Shown: positions 24,190 to 35,954 of the stretch, in pieces | How the letters are laid out: every line of letters begins with the position of its first letter | How positions within the stretch are numbered: the stretch's first letter is position 1 | Assembly (NCBI RefSeq): GCF_000003815.2 | Contig: NC_049985.1 | Location: 16,578,058-16,642,057, forward strand | Length of the DNA: 64,000 nt | Origin: Branchiostoma floridae | Taxonomy: Eukaryota; Chordata; Leptocardii; Amphioxiformes; Branchiostomatidae | Direction of reading: 5' to 3' | Made by a program: the position numbers and the translations under genes | The notes under the pieces: generated by a model | Told to the model about the DNA's origin: nothing | What the model saw: only the letters and a program-made list of their open reading frames with translations | The model's database searches: none

Positions 24190-24396
24190 TGTAACGTAAG
24201 TTCACCTTTATCCATGGGGTAACCTATATCCGTTGTTTTTGAAAACAGGGTACTTAGCTATGGGGATTTCACGTTGACGGACAGTGGTTTCAAATTGCAA
24301 TATTTTCAAAATACTACTTAAATATCCCTAAATACCCTGTTTTTTTAAATAACAGATATATGTTACCCCACGGATAAAGGTGAACTTACGTTACAG
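24190..24396. mobile_element. Foldback element with ~65-bp arms (207 bp)
   Basis: TGTAACGTAAGTTCACCTTT...ATCCATGGGGTAACCTATAT on the left is the near complement of ATATATGTTACCCCACGGAT...AAAGGTGAACTTACGTTACA on the right. The arms go on inward to AACAGGGTA and TACCCTGTTT. A non-autonomous DNA transposon is the likeliest origin. I could not define a target duplication with confidence. Confidence 0.75.
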
Positions 24397-26054
24397 GCGT
24401 AATGTAGTCTCACCACGGTTAACTAGTACTGTGAATTATAACGTTGGTACTGTACTTCTATACGTTGTTAGTATTAGGAGCACATATTGATGTCACAATG
24501 TGACAGGAAGATGACCGCTGGTGGTCTTATGACAGGGCCACCCCACATATGTTTCTGATAAGGGTTCAATAAAGGGAAATACCCCAGTCTGTCCACAACA
24601 GTTGAGACCAGGCAGGCAGAGAGTGTGTGTCTCATCCTTTGCTCCCCTACATTTGGTGGCAGCGGTGGGATAACTCTAGCTAGCCAGTAGCTCGGCCTCT
24701 ACCTAACATTACATTTTACTGACTCTTAGTCACAAGGCACTACACCTTCCCTATGTTATCTTATCACTGGTACTCACAGGTGACAAACAAACCATCATTT
24801 CATGACATCGTACTCCTTGGATAGATAATGCGTTTGTGTCAGAAGTGTGTTTATCAGGGGCACTTCTGGTAGAGATACGACGCGGAAGGGTTTTGTCAAA
24901 CAATCGGTGATAAAAGTTGAAAGCAGCATCTCTGTGCCAAATCTAGTTACGAAATCCACAATATGAACGATTTTTAAATTTGAAACAGTTGCCAGATATC
25001 ATTCCATTCAACATTTTTCGCCCTGTCTATTTCAAAGTTATTCTTATAAGAATTTGACTTATTTCTTTATATCTTAGCGGTTCTTAACAGCTCGCATTGC
25101 TTCTTTCGTTTTCATGTCTATAGGCTCAACCTGTATTCTAACGTAAACATGTTCTATTTTTACATCTCTTAAGGTACTCAATAGCTTTATAATTAGTTTT
25201 CACACACTGACACTGTTGCTGTAGAGACAAGAAAGCAAACAAATAAAGTGATCCCCATAGAAACTGTAGAAAGTAGGACGTTGGCTGAATAGCCCCTTTC
25301 CTGTTTTCTTAATGACGTTAGTTTTAGGGAGAAAGACTGGGAAAGTTTCCCTCGATGTTGTGAGAAGAAACAGATTATAGTTATCGGAAGTCGTCGAAGT
25401 AGCTATCAGTCAGGACACAGTTACTTCAGTCACATCTATATCGTTAAAGCGGAGAACACAAAAACTGTTCTGCAGTTGGACAGCTTTAAGTTTTGATCCA
25501 GCAAAACAGTAAAACTCACCATGAATTTACAGTCAATCTCGTCGACTTTCATCAGATGACTGTGTTAATGTCGTTTTTTTTTTTTACTAATCCAGCTATC
25601 AAATAAAACCATGTTTAACGTAAATAACGTGGGCCCCACTGCTAACTCCGTTAGCGGCACATTGTCTGGCGGCACCTTTCAACTTTGGTCAGAACTATCC
25701 TTTTGTGTTACCATCGGAAGTCCGTTACAAATAGGCTTAGAATTCCACCTTGGGTCAACTGGGTGATGCATCCAGGTCCGATTACTGCTCCCACGAAAGA
25801 TGCAGAATATTCGCAGCAAAATATACGTTACTGACAGCACCGTCTATTGACAGTCGGCAGTATTGCAGGTAACGTAGTCTGTCGAAGTCTCATGCCATTA
25901 AGAATAGTGGTTTAGGATTTATGCTTGTGATTGAAATATAATCTTGAATAATAGATTATGAGTTTCATATTCATTGTTATGAAAAATGTACGACAGAGCT
26001 CGAGTGCAACTGGATATTTATCGCATCAGCTATTGCTGAAATCGCCATCAAAGC

Positions 26055-26184
26055 ATTAATGTTTCTATACGCCAAAAATAGTTACTCAAGCAACTGGATA
26101 TGGTTTTCAAAGCTTGAGTAACTATTTTTGGCGTATCTTATTACCTGGATGTCTAACCTACATCGACGTATTAATGTTTCTATG
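26055..26184. repeat. Perfect 25-bp hairpin flanked by ATTAATGTTTCTAT direct repeats
   Basis: Arms 26067-26091 and 26112-26136 are exact complements (ATACGCCAAAAATAGTTACT...CAAGC and its complement) around a 20-nt loop. The direct repeat ATTAATGTTTCTAT overlaps the left arm (26055-26068) and recurs at 26170-26183, about 20 nt before the exon 2 acceptor. It is probably a short foldback insertion; being so close to the splice site it would fold in the pre-mRNA. Confidence 0.7.
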
Positions 26185-26202
26185 TCTTTCTGTACCTTCT
26201 AG

Positions 26203-26318
26203 CGCTGGACACCACTAACACCATGGTGAAGAAGCAAGTGTTTGAACTGCTGTCTGCCCTTTGTGTTTACTCCGCGGATGGATACGGCTGTGCAGTTGAT
26301 GCGCTGGAACACCATAAA
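26203..26318 (+). CDS. INF2: INF2 exon 2: central armadillo helices of the DID
   Basis: 116 nt, entered in phase 1 and left in phase 0. The codon split over the junction gives Ala. The peptide [20 protein letters not shown] is nearly identical to the human INF2 segment [19 protein letters not shown]; the rest ([19 protein letters not shown]) keeps the CxYS and LDHYK-like pattern. Ala173 falls at the position of human Ala149, a residue reported to be needed for DID-DAD binding. The acceptor TTCTAG and the donor AAA|GTGAGT are canonical. Confidence 0.95.
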
Positions 26319-26637
26319 GTGAGTGATGCGCCCTTACTGTGATTCTTTACATTTCTGATTAACGTCAGGTTAATTTTGTCAGCGCATATTTTGGGGTGTT
26401 TTAGAGTAAGTAGTTCAAAGTCGACAGTATATGATATATGTATTTCATATACGTGCTGACCTCAGTAGTTGTAAACAATAATGAACATAAATTTTTTCTA
26501 GTATAGATAGGTAAAGATAACATACTTTCGTCGAAGCAGGGAGTATTTTCCTTATGGTTTGTGAAATGTCAGCAAGGTTAGGTGTAAAACATACAGGTAT
26601 GTCTTTAACACCTGCTTTTCGGAAAGAAGTATATATA

Positions 26638-26733
26638 GAATACAGCACGGTGTATTCCGTATCGCCCAAGGTATCAGCCCGACCCGCGGGAGGGCTGAGA
26701 CCGAGGGTGATGCGGAATACACCGTGTTGTATT
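26638..26733. repeat. Imperfect palindrome next to the intron 2 cassette
   Basis: AATACAGCACGGTGTATTCC on the left and GGAATACACCGTGTTGTATT on the right enclose a smaller palindrome, TCAGCCCGACCCGCGGGAGG...GCTGA. It lies directly left of the outer inverted repeat of the cassette and may be its true terminus or a separate MITE. Confidence 0.6.
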
Positions 26734-26735
26734 TT

Positions 26736-27779
26736 ATTTATGTCATACCCACCTGAGAAAACCCGTGTTTTGATGCGAAATTCGCCAGAAGTTGAACAAA
26801 TTTGGTGCCCTCGAAAAAAAAGCGTTCCAACAGTAATGTTCCAACGTCCGAATCAGGCATTCGAACTTTCGATGGCGCCGTGCTCGGCCCACTCGAAACA
26901 GTTCGATTTATTCGAATGGAGCCCGTGTGATAACCCCGGGCCGTACCAAGGGGGGATTTGCATATATCCCATGATGCACTTTACTTTCGATCGCGTTCGA
27001 TTTTCCGCGCGAACATCACTTTGTACCTTTTTTCTGTGAAAATACTCGACAACAAAACAATCGCCGGTGGTGATGTAAAATGAAGAAATAACTATCAAAT
27101 ACTAGTACATAAAACTATAATAGAACTCGATTTGAATCAGAGTTAAAAAGGAATATAGTGCCACTGGAAAACATGACAAAGTCGATAAAATTTGTACGTT
27201 ACGTTACATGCCCCCTATAATTCGTAGCCTTTCTGTTGCTGTAAAATTATTCCTGTTTCGAACCATCAAAAATACTGAAGGTCCCTAAAAGATCTACGAA
27301 ATAAAGTAAACCTTACATGAATGGTAGAACTCGACTTGATCCGTAGTTTCACTGGGGAAGTCACCCCGGCGAACAGGCTATCCAGGTTCCGATCAGGCAT
27401 CAAGCACAGCCGGCGCACTGACGGCGGGTCGCCCGGTACTGCTATGTGACAGCGCCGTGTAACTACTTCGATGCACGAAACCCCCGAGAAATGGATTGGG
27501 AACTGGTGAGTGTTTACACAGCAAAGTAAAACTTCTGGAGCGTCCTGCAACAGCTTTGGTTCAACCGTAAACACTGTGTTTACGGGAGCTCCCGGGATGC
27601 TACCATCACCGGAACCCGCCATTTTTCAAATGATGACGTCACGGCTCGAGCGTATATATAGTTGAGACCGCGGTGCATCATGGGATATATGCAAATTCCC
27701 CCTGGGGCCGTACGGAAAGTTATCAGCCGGTCCGGAACACCCGTATCGAACGTTTTCACGTCACAGGTATGACATAAAT
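26736..27779. mobile_element. Inverted-repeat-bounded segment of ~1.04 kb
   Basis: The outer 14-bp perfect inverted repeat ATTTATGTCATACC lies at 26736-26749 and 27766-27779. An inner inverted repeat has 24 perfect bases (ATTTGCATATATCCCATGAT...GCAC at 26956-26979, complement at 27673-27696) and a shared GGGGG/CCGTAC flank. A GC-rich minus-strand frame with TATA and CRE motifs lies between the inner repeats. This is consistent with a non-autonomous DNA element, possibly one that captured a gene start. Confidence 0.55.
27317..27622 (-). CDS. Candidate minus-strand first exon of unknown protein
   Basis: ATG at 27622 (AAAAATGGCGGG, good context) opens 102 codons ending at a canonical donor CAT|GTAAGG. 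The peptide starts MAGSGDGSIPGAPVNTVFTV, has CCVNTHQF and RRCHIAVPGDPPSVRRLC stretches and no family I recognise. Upstream on the same strand are a TGACGTCA CRE (27634-27641) and TATATATA (27653-27660). The TATA box is only about 31 nt from the ATG, so initiation would fall almost on the start codon, which speaks against this ATG. It may be a gene fragment carried by the surrounding inverted-repeat element, the first exon of a transposon gene, or chance. No downstream exon was identified. Confidence 0.25.
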
Positions 27780-28542
27780 GTAGTTATCACAACGTATATT
27801 TGATGCTCTTAAGTATTGATGTGCGTATTCAAAAATTATTTTGAACTTCTAGTAAGAGTTTTTTAATACCCGGGTTCAGGAAAAAGCCTTGACGTGGTCC
27901 AGAGTAGGGGACAACTAAGTTGTACTTATTTTTTCTTTTATCGGGACAAAAGAAGTCCTAAAAGTAGCACGTCTGTTCTGCACCGCTGACAATGTGTAGT
28001 ACCTTCAATTAACAGGACCATATAAATGGAGTGTTTGAGGTACCCTAATAACACTTCCTGTCACGGCTGCACCTGTGTTAATGAAGCACCTTGTGAAAAT
28101 ACCAGGGCGTGCTGGACACAAATAGTTACTTAGTCACCTTCTCCTATCCATACGCAAGAGGCCGTGTCATTTCAACACAAACACGCAGCCCCGTCACGTC
28201 TTTCTCACCACAAAATATTTGACATTTTTACTGCTCAAAGGGTCAGTGAGGTTTTATGGGGAATTTTCTTTTTCGCGGGAAAGCACAGAGGAACTTGGGT
28301 AAACGTTACGGGGTAGTAAATGCGTCAGAGGCTGGGAAATAGCTACAAACTAGCGCGGTCCTCGTGGTTATAAAGTGTGAAGTACGGTAGGGGAGAGGGT
28401 CTTTTGCGTACGGACACTGGAGAGCAAGGAACGGTTTTACACTGGGAGGGACTATTGTAGTGTGGTTCTGTGTGGAGTAAGGAAGGTATTGTTACTTCTT
28501 ATGTTTATCTTTTTTGTAGAAACTTTTCTTCAAACCTAAAAA

Positions 28543-28728
28543 GTACTCTCCAGTCAGAGGTTGGGCTCCGGCTGTTTTTTTTTTAGTCGTTTTTATCAGG
28601 CTTTCTATTTTGTATTGTATCTTGTATTGTCAGGCTGGCATACTTGAAAACTGACAAAATAGAAAGCTCGATAAAAACGACTTAAAACGCTAAAAACAGC
28701 CGGAGCCTAACCTCTGCTTTGAGAGTAC
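28543..28728. mobile_element. Foldback MITE, family M (186 bp)
   Basis: GTACTCTCCAGTCAGAGGTT with GGCTCCGGCTGTTTTTT on the left, and AAAAACAGCCGGAGCCTAAC...CTCTGCTTTGAGAGTAC on the right. Inside are TTTCTATTTTGT and ACAAAATAGAAAGCTCGATA in opposite orientation, so the whole element folds into one long hairpin. Confidence 0.8.
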
Positions 28729-29788
28729 TAACAAGAGCTACGTAGATTCTCTGCATTGAAAGCCGTTGCCCGCTTAGTCAGAACAAGATGTGTTTATGGT
28801 GTTTTGGTTGCCCCTCGTTGTGAAATATTACTGTCTGTGTTCTAATGGTTTATGTTATAGTCACTAGTTACTCTTTCTAGAATTGAATTACGCGGGGTGG
28901 AATAATTCACAACTTCAGACACAACGGAGTGAGGACAAGTTATGAGTGAAGGCGAACAATTACGCGATTTTTGTTGTGATTTCTATTCATGATGCAAAAT
29001 TATGAAATGTATCAGCTCGACTTGTAAAATTGATGTTTTCCTGACGATATCCGGGAATTTAAAGTTTCCTATAGAAAATAGGAGATGTGAGGTGTAAGTG
29101 TTCAATAACCAGGTGTATGGCCAATACAATTACCATTGTAACCATAAACCACGGAAAGGCTATAAGCCAGGTGTCTGCGTTTAGGTCCTGTAAATGCTAC
29201 AATTGACGCTAGGTGGCAATACTAAAATGTTGCCCGTCTAGAACTAGCTTGTACAAGATGTGTTCGTCGTCTCTGCATAAAATTTAGTATACTGGATTAT
29301 GGCTTTAAAAAAAGGGACAACAAAATCTCAGATTTATTCATCTATGGACCTTGAAGAAGCATACTTTCGTAGCTCCCAATGAAAAACAACTTTAGCCACC
29401 CACCCACACCGACATCGTTAAATGGCTTCAGTCAGAGACCATGAGAGAATCTATTTCAAAAGTCTGACAAATCTCAATCAACGGCTTGTACCAACAGTAA
29501 ACGCCTTAGTTTACCAAGTTTACCGAGAACAACAACATACGTAAGCCTGGTAGCGCCATGCCTACAACAGACGTGCCACCGCCTGACGGTTGACCTTCGG
29601 TTACCCTTCAAAAGTTCGAACCCTCTTTGTACAAGCACCGAAGCGCGGGACGGTGGGATTGTCGTCTGCCGATCATGCGCAGGAAAGTGGGGTGTCTCCG
29701 GTATACAGTTCCGTCGTTACGTGCAAGACGGCGCATGGGCACAGCTTAGTCCTATCTCACAAATGTCTAAACCGTGGCACAGTCGCGT

Positions 29789-29977
29789 AGCTTTCGGGAA
29801 CGAAAAGTATGATATAAAAGACACCAAACTACACACGATGGAAAGAGAATAGTAGTGGGCATTATTTGTATATTTTTACGCAAACATTTTTATTTTTCGT
29901 TTCCACAAACAGCCCGGCCGGGCCTCAGTTTGGAAATACGACGTTATCCGTGCTGGGAAAAGCGTGGGAGGGCACAG
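29789..29977. repeat. Dispersed repeat family D, copy 1
   Basis: AGCTTTCGGGAACGAAAAGT, GAGAATAGTAGTGGGCATTA, TTTGTATATTTTTACG, CACAAACAGCCCGGCCGGGC and GTGGGAGGGCAC all recur in order at 63383-63625. The two copies lie 33.6 kb apart on the same strand within this gene. Confidence 0.75.
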
Positions 29978-30430
29978 TGTGTTTACTAGGATGTGGGCGA
30001 GTTAGAACCCCAAATGACGTCCTGTTTGTGAACAAGCTTACGCTTTACCAACAGGAAGGTGTACAACTAATGATTTACAAACAAATTTGAGACCTTTGAA
30101 CCAAAGGTCATGACTGGAAAAGGTACATAAACTTTGCCTTGGACCAAGGTCATTTTTACACTATAGAATGACATTTCCCATTCATTCTCCTATTGTTCTT
30201 AAAACAAATCAACGACAGTCTAACAAAACATCTTGTTTGTATTTACATTTATTACCATTTGATGCTAATAATCCACTTTGTGGGCTAAGCAGTACCGACG
30301 ATGAGAGCGATAGTAGATATACTCCTGCCCGCATGCTGTACTTTTCTTATTCTCAGTCAATGGTAGCATGACTCATTTACCAGCTAAGCCAATCAATGGC
30401 GCATGAAATTAAATCAATCACTGTTCGCAG

Positions 30431-30590
30431 GCGACCAAGGGCAAACGTCACCGCTTCTGTCTCATCACTGACGAGTTCAAGAAGGCGGAGACTGTGCAGT
30501 ACAAGACCACTTTACTGGGCTTCATCAACTGCATCATCATCTCTACTGACGAGTTGGAGGATCGGGTCAGGATACGGAATGAGTTCATAG
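30431..30590 (+). CDS. INF2: INF2 exon 3: DID helices with the RNEFIG motif
   Basis: 160 nt, phase 0 in, phase 1 out. It encodes 53 codons ending VRIRNEFI plus the first base of Gly. RFCLITDEF aligns with human RFSIVMNEL, and RIRNEFIG with human QLRNEFIG. Human Glu184 and Arg218, both recalled as sites of inherited FSGS mutations, correspond to Glu208 and Arg242 here with the same constant offset of 24 residues. The acceptor is TTCGCAG and the donor ATAG|GTCAGT. This is the last exon before a very long intron. Confidence 0.94.
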
Positions 30591-33500
30591 GTCAGTCAGC
30601 AATGTCAAGGGTCATGTTTCTTTGCAATCAAAGGTTAAAGTTAACGCAGTAGTATGGTCGGTTGTCAAATATAGCAGACGACGTTTTGATAGTACTACCA
30701 TAAAGAAAGAAAGTTCTCCTTTCTTTGAGATGCTACAAAAGTCGTATTCTGCCATACTTTGGAAGTCCTTGGAAAGAATACTGGCATGAATATAAAATAT
30801 AAAAAGTACAAATGTATGCTGAAGAAATTGTAAAAGAAATTATACGACTTCAGAATCAGAGTCCAGCAGAAGGAATTGGACTTTCCCAAATTTTCAGCTG
30901 ACCAACTCCAGTTTTTGTCTTCTGCTTTCTACAAAATGTGACGTCACAGAAGCAGTGGATTGCTCATTCCTTGAAAAAACTGGAATTGACCAGTCAAGCA
31001 TTTTGGTAAGCCCGATTTTTTTGTTTGGAAGTTACAGATTAATTATGTTTCAGAACTTTTACGGATGAACTTTCAAGTTAGAATTATACTTGCATACTTT
31101 GAAGATCCGTCTACTTAACATGGACAACACTGTCAGCTTTATGGTATAAAACACAATTTATACAAGGCATTGAATTCAATGAATGAGAATACTTCAGTCA
31201 CATTGGGCATATGGAAAAAATCCATCAACACATGAAATACATGTATCTTCGTTTTATCTATGTTTACACCGCAAGTAGGTTGCCATTGAAGAGTAAGTAG
31301 ATCTAGCCTCCTTTTTTTTTACACCGAATGGTGGTTACAACGGATTGATAGATACAGAGACGACATGTCTCTGACGTCATCCGTATATCTTTAACCGCTC
31401 AAAAATAACCGTCATGTTGTGTGTAGATGGGAACAAGAGATCTCAGCGGAGATCATGTACGGTCACTGTGTAACCAGACGACTGTATGTGTTATCAGATG
31501 TCCGCCATGTCAATCAGCACCCCCCTCCCACAGAATTGTCCGTGTTTGCACACGGTACTAACATCACGTGACATGCATGTCGTCACCTATTGATTCATGG
31601 ATGAGGTCTTGTGTGATAAAAAAGCTGTATTGATGTCCCTTACATGTCTCATCGATCAAACAGGAGTGACGTCAGTTGTTGTTTTGTCAAAACAACCACC
31701 TGTTGTCCGTGGTTTCGTGCGTTCGCGTGGCGTGCGTAAGCAAAAACAATTTTTGTTTTCTTTGATGTTGCTTCAGTTCTACTGCCTTGAAATGACTGAA
31801 GGTAGAAAAACAGGAAGGTGTTTTTGTAAGAAAAGTAGAAAAATACTGTATTTTCAAGGCTGACGTTTTTTTAAAGAAAAAATCTCGTTTTTTATGGCGC
31901 ACTTCACGTGAATTCTCGCGATAAAGGACTCTCAGTTTGCTTCAGGAGCAAATCAATAATGCCACGTGTCTCCATAGCAAACTGTTTCAATGTTATACTT
32001 ATAGGAAACATTTCCGTCGATGGTGTCAATGTTCTTGAAATTTCTTCTTTCTATGACTGGCCATCCATCACCTTGACCAATGACGAACCAGGTTTCATGA
32101 AGAATTAGAACATTATGACATCATGCCTTAATCTGGTTGGTTGATCTTAGCACTGCTCTACAGCGAGAAAAACAAACATATAGGGTGGCACTAGTAGTAG
32201 AAATAACACGACTAGGCACTTTGCCGACTTGGAGATCTGGAAACCAGACCTGTTTTTGGGACGACTATATCATATGCCACCATTTTTGCGCTAAAATTAG
32301 CAGAGCGCTTTGTCATGCGGCGTCGCGCGTGTTGTGTAAACTGGAGATTCTTCTCCAGGATTGGGTTCGAACAGGGAAGCATTGTAGGCCACCCGACCAA
32401 GTGTCTGGGCTTATGTAATAGTTGGACAATAGTTGAACTACTGTGCATCAAACAACACCGCACTGAAAATAGGTAAGCCCTCGTTCACAATCTTGTCGCG
32501 ATCCTTTAGATACTTCTTAAAAGATTTTTCTTTCGTCCTTTAATGCTGAAGCATGATCCCAGGGTCTTAGAAAATGGTCTCTCTTGTACCGTTAGCCCCC
32601 TCCTTTATTCAAAGCCGTCTTTTCCTTGCAAATGGTGACTTAGCGTTTAAAAGCAGCCCAAAAATATTATATAAGCAATGTTTCCGTCTTTCTTACCGGT
32701 GAAAGATAGTCCAGGGTTTGTTTGCTTCCGAAATTTGGAGAAATGGCTCAAACATAAACTTGAAATGTTCCCGCCAATTGATGTGTGAAAATGCGTAGGA
32801 TCATTCAACTTCGCTGTCAAGACCACCGCGGTCTGGGAGAGCATCCGTGGGTATGATATCTAATTTGTGACCCGATTGCCCCCCCCCCCTGAGTTCGGAC
32901 TCCATATCAAGACGTGTGCACCGACAGTCGGTCGGAAACATCAAAGGCGATAATTGTAAGTGGAGGACGCCTTACATTACAAGCCCTGTTGGTCGCCTTG
33001 AGAGTTTCCAATTTGTCGGAGCTGGCCTAAGCACCCTCAGTGATTAAAAAGCATTGTTGTCCCCTCATCGGACCCGAGGGAACCGCTCTAATCCCCGATC
33101 TCGTCGGGAAGAATCCCAAGTATGCCCGCCCAATCAGCGGCTCACGTGCGGCAACGTGTCGTCCGGAAGATTGGGTTTCCCGCGCTTTTCATTTGTTTCA
33201 AATCTGCCGCCAATTAGGTTACCTCCCGCGGTTTGCAAAACTTTGCGCTGCCATGGCAACGGCCTCGCGGAGTGATTCAGGCGACATTTTGGTCAGCATC
33301 CCGTAAAAACAAAATCCTCCTTGTTGCGTGATGTATGACGTCATTCACAGACGATCTCTATATTAGATCGTGTACGCATGCGTGTGAAGCATTGAATACA
33401 TCTTTTGATAGATTTATGACGATAAACACGACCTGCCGAACTTAGGTCACCCGCCAATGACGACACAGCTTCCCGTGGGTCAAACGCCTTCATTAAATTA

Positions 33501-34377
33501 GTTTCTCACGGTGACCGGTGACAGCCTTAACACACACGACCTGCCGACTATCACACACAGACTGTACACATTGTCTTCTTCTGCGTCTGGGTTCAACACA
33601 GCCGTGTTTACAGTTTAGAGAACCTGTTTCGTGAGATCGGCCGTAAGTGCTGTCGTACTACAAGACGACGATTGAAGGAAAGATCTACCTATCGAATCTA
33701 CACAGCGCTTTATTCGTAAGTCCGTACTTCTATCAAATCATTTGTTGAACTCCCACCGTTTAAAAGCTGACAGTGTGCAGAAGGTTAATGATACACCCCA
33801 CAACACAGTCTGCCAAAGGTACCCTTTAATAAGTAGGTGCAACTTTAGCTGGTTTACTTTTAAATGACGTAAGTATATGGTCGCTAATTAGGCTATCTGC
33901 ATGCCATAATTTACAGGGAGTATTACGTATGCTTCCAAGTTTGAAAGTTTTGAACTGAAATGAAGAGTAGAATATCTGGTATTCAGCTGTGTGCATTTAA
34001 AGCTAGGCTATAAGAATGGGTTCACTCTTGGCATAGGAAACCAGTTCTACGTGCATTATTAGCCTGTGAAGTTTACCCAAATGGAGTCTTACTCTAGTTC
34101 TCACGACAGTTTTCCGGTTCCAGTTATGATAATCCGTATTAGGATGTCATAGTTTTCCTGGCGTTACCTTTGCAAAAGTTTACAAACAGACTCACTGATG
34201 CATGTATGATACCCAAATCGTGTTTTGTTACTATGAGAGGGATGTGAACTTTAGCCTCCATAGCAGGCTCCAGACGGCGGTCTAAGAATGTGGTCTTTTA
34301 CTGATTACCTACCATTACTCAATTGCTGCGGTGTTTTCCAATCATTGGCCGTCAAGGGACTGCGAAGGAGGCTAATA

Positions 34378-34715
34378 TCCAAGCAGATGTTGGGGTGGAA
34401 AATTGTAGCGTTTTCTGACTGCAACAATTTTCGCAACCATTTCGAGGTCTAAACTCCAGTTAACATACCGCACACGACAAGTTGACGACAAATTGAGAAT
34501 GTTCTTAGGAAAGTTGTGTATGTGTCGTGCAAACGTTCGTCTTCTGACAGAAAAACGCTGCATTTCTTTGTTGACGGCCGTTTCCCGCTAACATAGCTTC
34601 AATGAAACTACAAATGAATCTAGGTCTTGTGTGACTGTGCCAATTTTCGTGTCAGAAAATAGAATAGCCAGAAAACTTTTGATCCTTGATTTTTGATCCC
34701 AATATCTGCTTGGAG
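34378..34715. mobile_element. Family M-related element, short termini
   Basis: TCCAAGCAGATGTTGGG at the left and CCCAATATCTGCTTGGAG at the right pair over about 17 bp with one mismatch. The 300 bp between show no further fold. The termini resemble family M with a changed subterminal base. Confidence 0.5.
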
Positions 34716-35861
34716 ATTTCCCTCTACCTGTCTAATTTTCCCACGCACGAGTTGGGCGCCACACCACTGCGGCTATTACATCGGTGTCCTCTCACCTCTT
34801 GACATTTGTAAAGACGCAGCGTAGCGTGTATACCTGTCGGGATAACGAGGGGGGCCATCTTTCGCCCCCAGGCGCTCCGCTCATGTAGAACACCATATAG
34901 AAACTTGGATTAAATACTCCGTCACTGCAAACTGTCGTGCGTCAATAGATATATAACGGCTCTTCACACAAGAAGCTGCGACGCAGCCGCTTTCGTAGCC
35001 TTCTAGGAGCGCTGACGTTTTGGGGAGGGAGGTTTGGGGGCACTGATTCGTGATTTTTAATGCAAGAATTGAACGAATAAATGAACTTTATTGCACTTGT
35101 ACATGGTACAATGTATACGTAAGGCAACGGTAATAATAAATTTGTAAAGTGTTGCTCGTCTTAGTTCTATAACTACATAATGTATGGGTCAGCTTCTTAC
35201 GGACGCTCAGCAATAGCCGTATAGTGAAAAGGGGCCTAGAAGGCATCATATTAAAGCGATATTAGCCTGACTCAAGACGACCTCAATTTTCAAAGTCAAT
35301 ATTTTTGGCACTTTTCTTCATAATACGATATTAAAGAAACTCTATTCCATTCCATACCAACATTCAATGAGCAAAAATTCGATGCCACTGTACCATGGAA
35401 ATGACATGAACCGAATCAAAGGCCCCATTTTTAAGGAATCCTAGTGCGGCTTGCTTCTGCGCCGTTTTTAAGAGCTCAAAGTATGAAATTATGAAGTAAA
35501 TATTTTGGGAATGTAGTGAAGTATATGCCAATATTATACAGATTGCTTTATCCAGAATAGTTCCAATTTTAACGCCCTAATATTGCCTAGGTTGCCTACA
35601 AGTAGTTGGGTTATCTTTTAGCCACTTTGCATTGGACACCAAAAGAGATATCAACCCGTCGTAATATTGTACGACTAAAACATGTTTCTAACATACACTG
35701 TAAAATTTTGATACACAATTATATTACAAAAGCGAGTATGAAATAATCTTTTCCTGGCCGTGGTTGCAGACGTAATTTTGTTTTGACTACATCTCGCTTT
35801 TAATGATGTCTCTAAATGGTGGTCGTTTGGAAACATGTCATCTTGTGGTCGTTGACCTCAC

Positions 35862-35954
35862 TGACGTCACGCCCATGCACACTCGATCGTCCGAAACAAA
35901 ATGGCGGCCACCGATAAATCTCTGTGGAAACAAGTTGCTCAGAAGAAGACATAA
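35862..35954 (+). promoter_or_regulatory. CRE plus YY1-type ATGGCGGC start block within intron 3
   Basis: TGACGTCA (35862-35869) is followed 31 bp later by AAAATGGCGGCCACC (35898), which is both a YY1-type core-promoter motif and a strong start context. The ATG at 35901 opens 17 codons, MAATDKSLWKQVAQKKT, before TAA. The block resembles a gene start more than random intron sequence. No splice donor in a suitable frame follows, so it could be an intronic promoter, a truncated gene copy or chance. Confidence 0.3.

Larger units (their letters stand above)
19794..26202 (+). other. INF2: INF2 intron 1 (6.4 kb)
   Basis: GT at 19794, AG at 26201-26202. It contains two family M foldbacks (20878-21007, 23003-23060), a dispersed repeat at 21885-22320, another at 23075-23213, a 207-bp foldback (24190-24396) and a perfect 25-bp hairpin (26067-26136) close to the acceptor. 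No separate gene is seen inside. Confidence 0.8.
26319..30430 (+). other. INF2: INF2 intron 2 (4.1 kb)
   Basis: GT at 26319, AG at 30429-30430. It includes an inverted-repeat-bounded cassette with a minus-strand promoter-like start (26638-27779), a family M foldback (28543-28728) and one member of a dispersed pair (29789-29977). The rest holds no supported gene. Confidence 0.8.

Noticed and set aside
32330-32410. tRNA-like GGGTTCGAAC B box
   Set aside because: No A box at the required distance and no cloverleaf; the CTGGAGATTCTTCTCCAG hairpin before it does not fit a tRNA arm arrangement.
33253-33305. MATASRSDSGDILVSIP as a first exon with strong start context
   Set aside because: The donor-like CCC|GTAAAA is weak, the short frame has no known match and no promoter motif precedes it.
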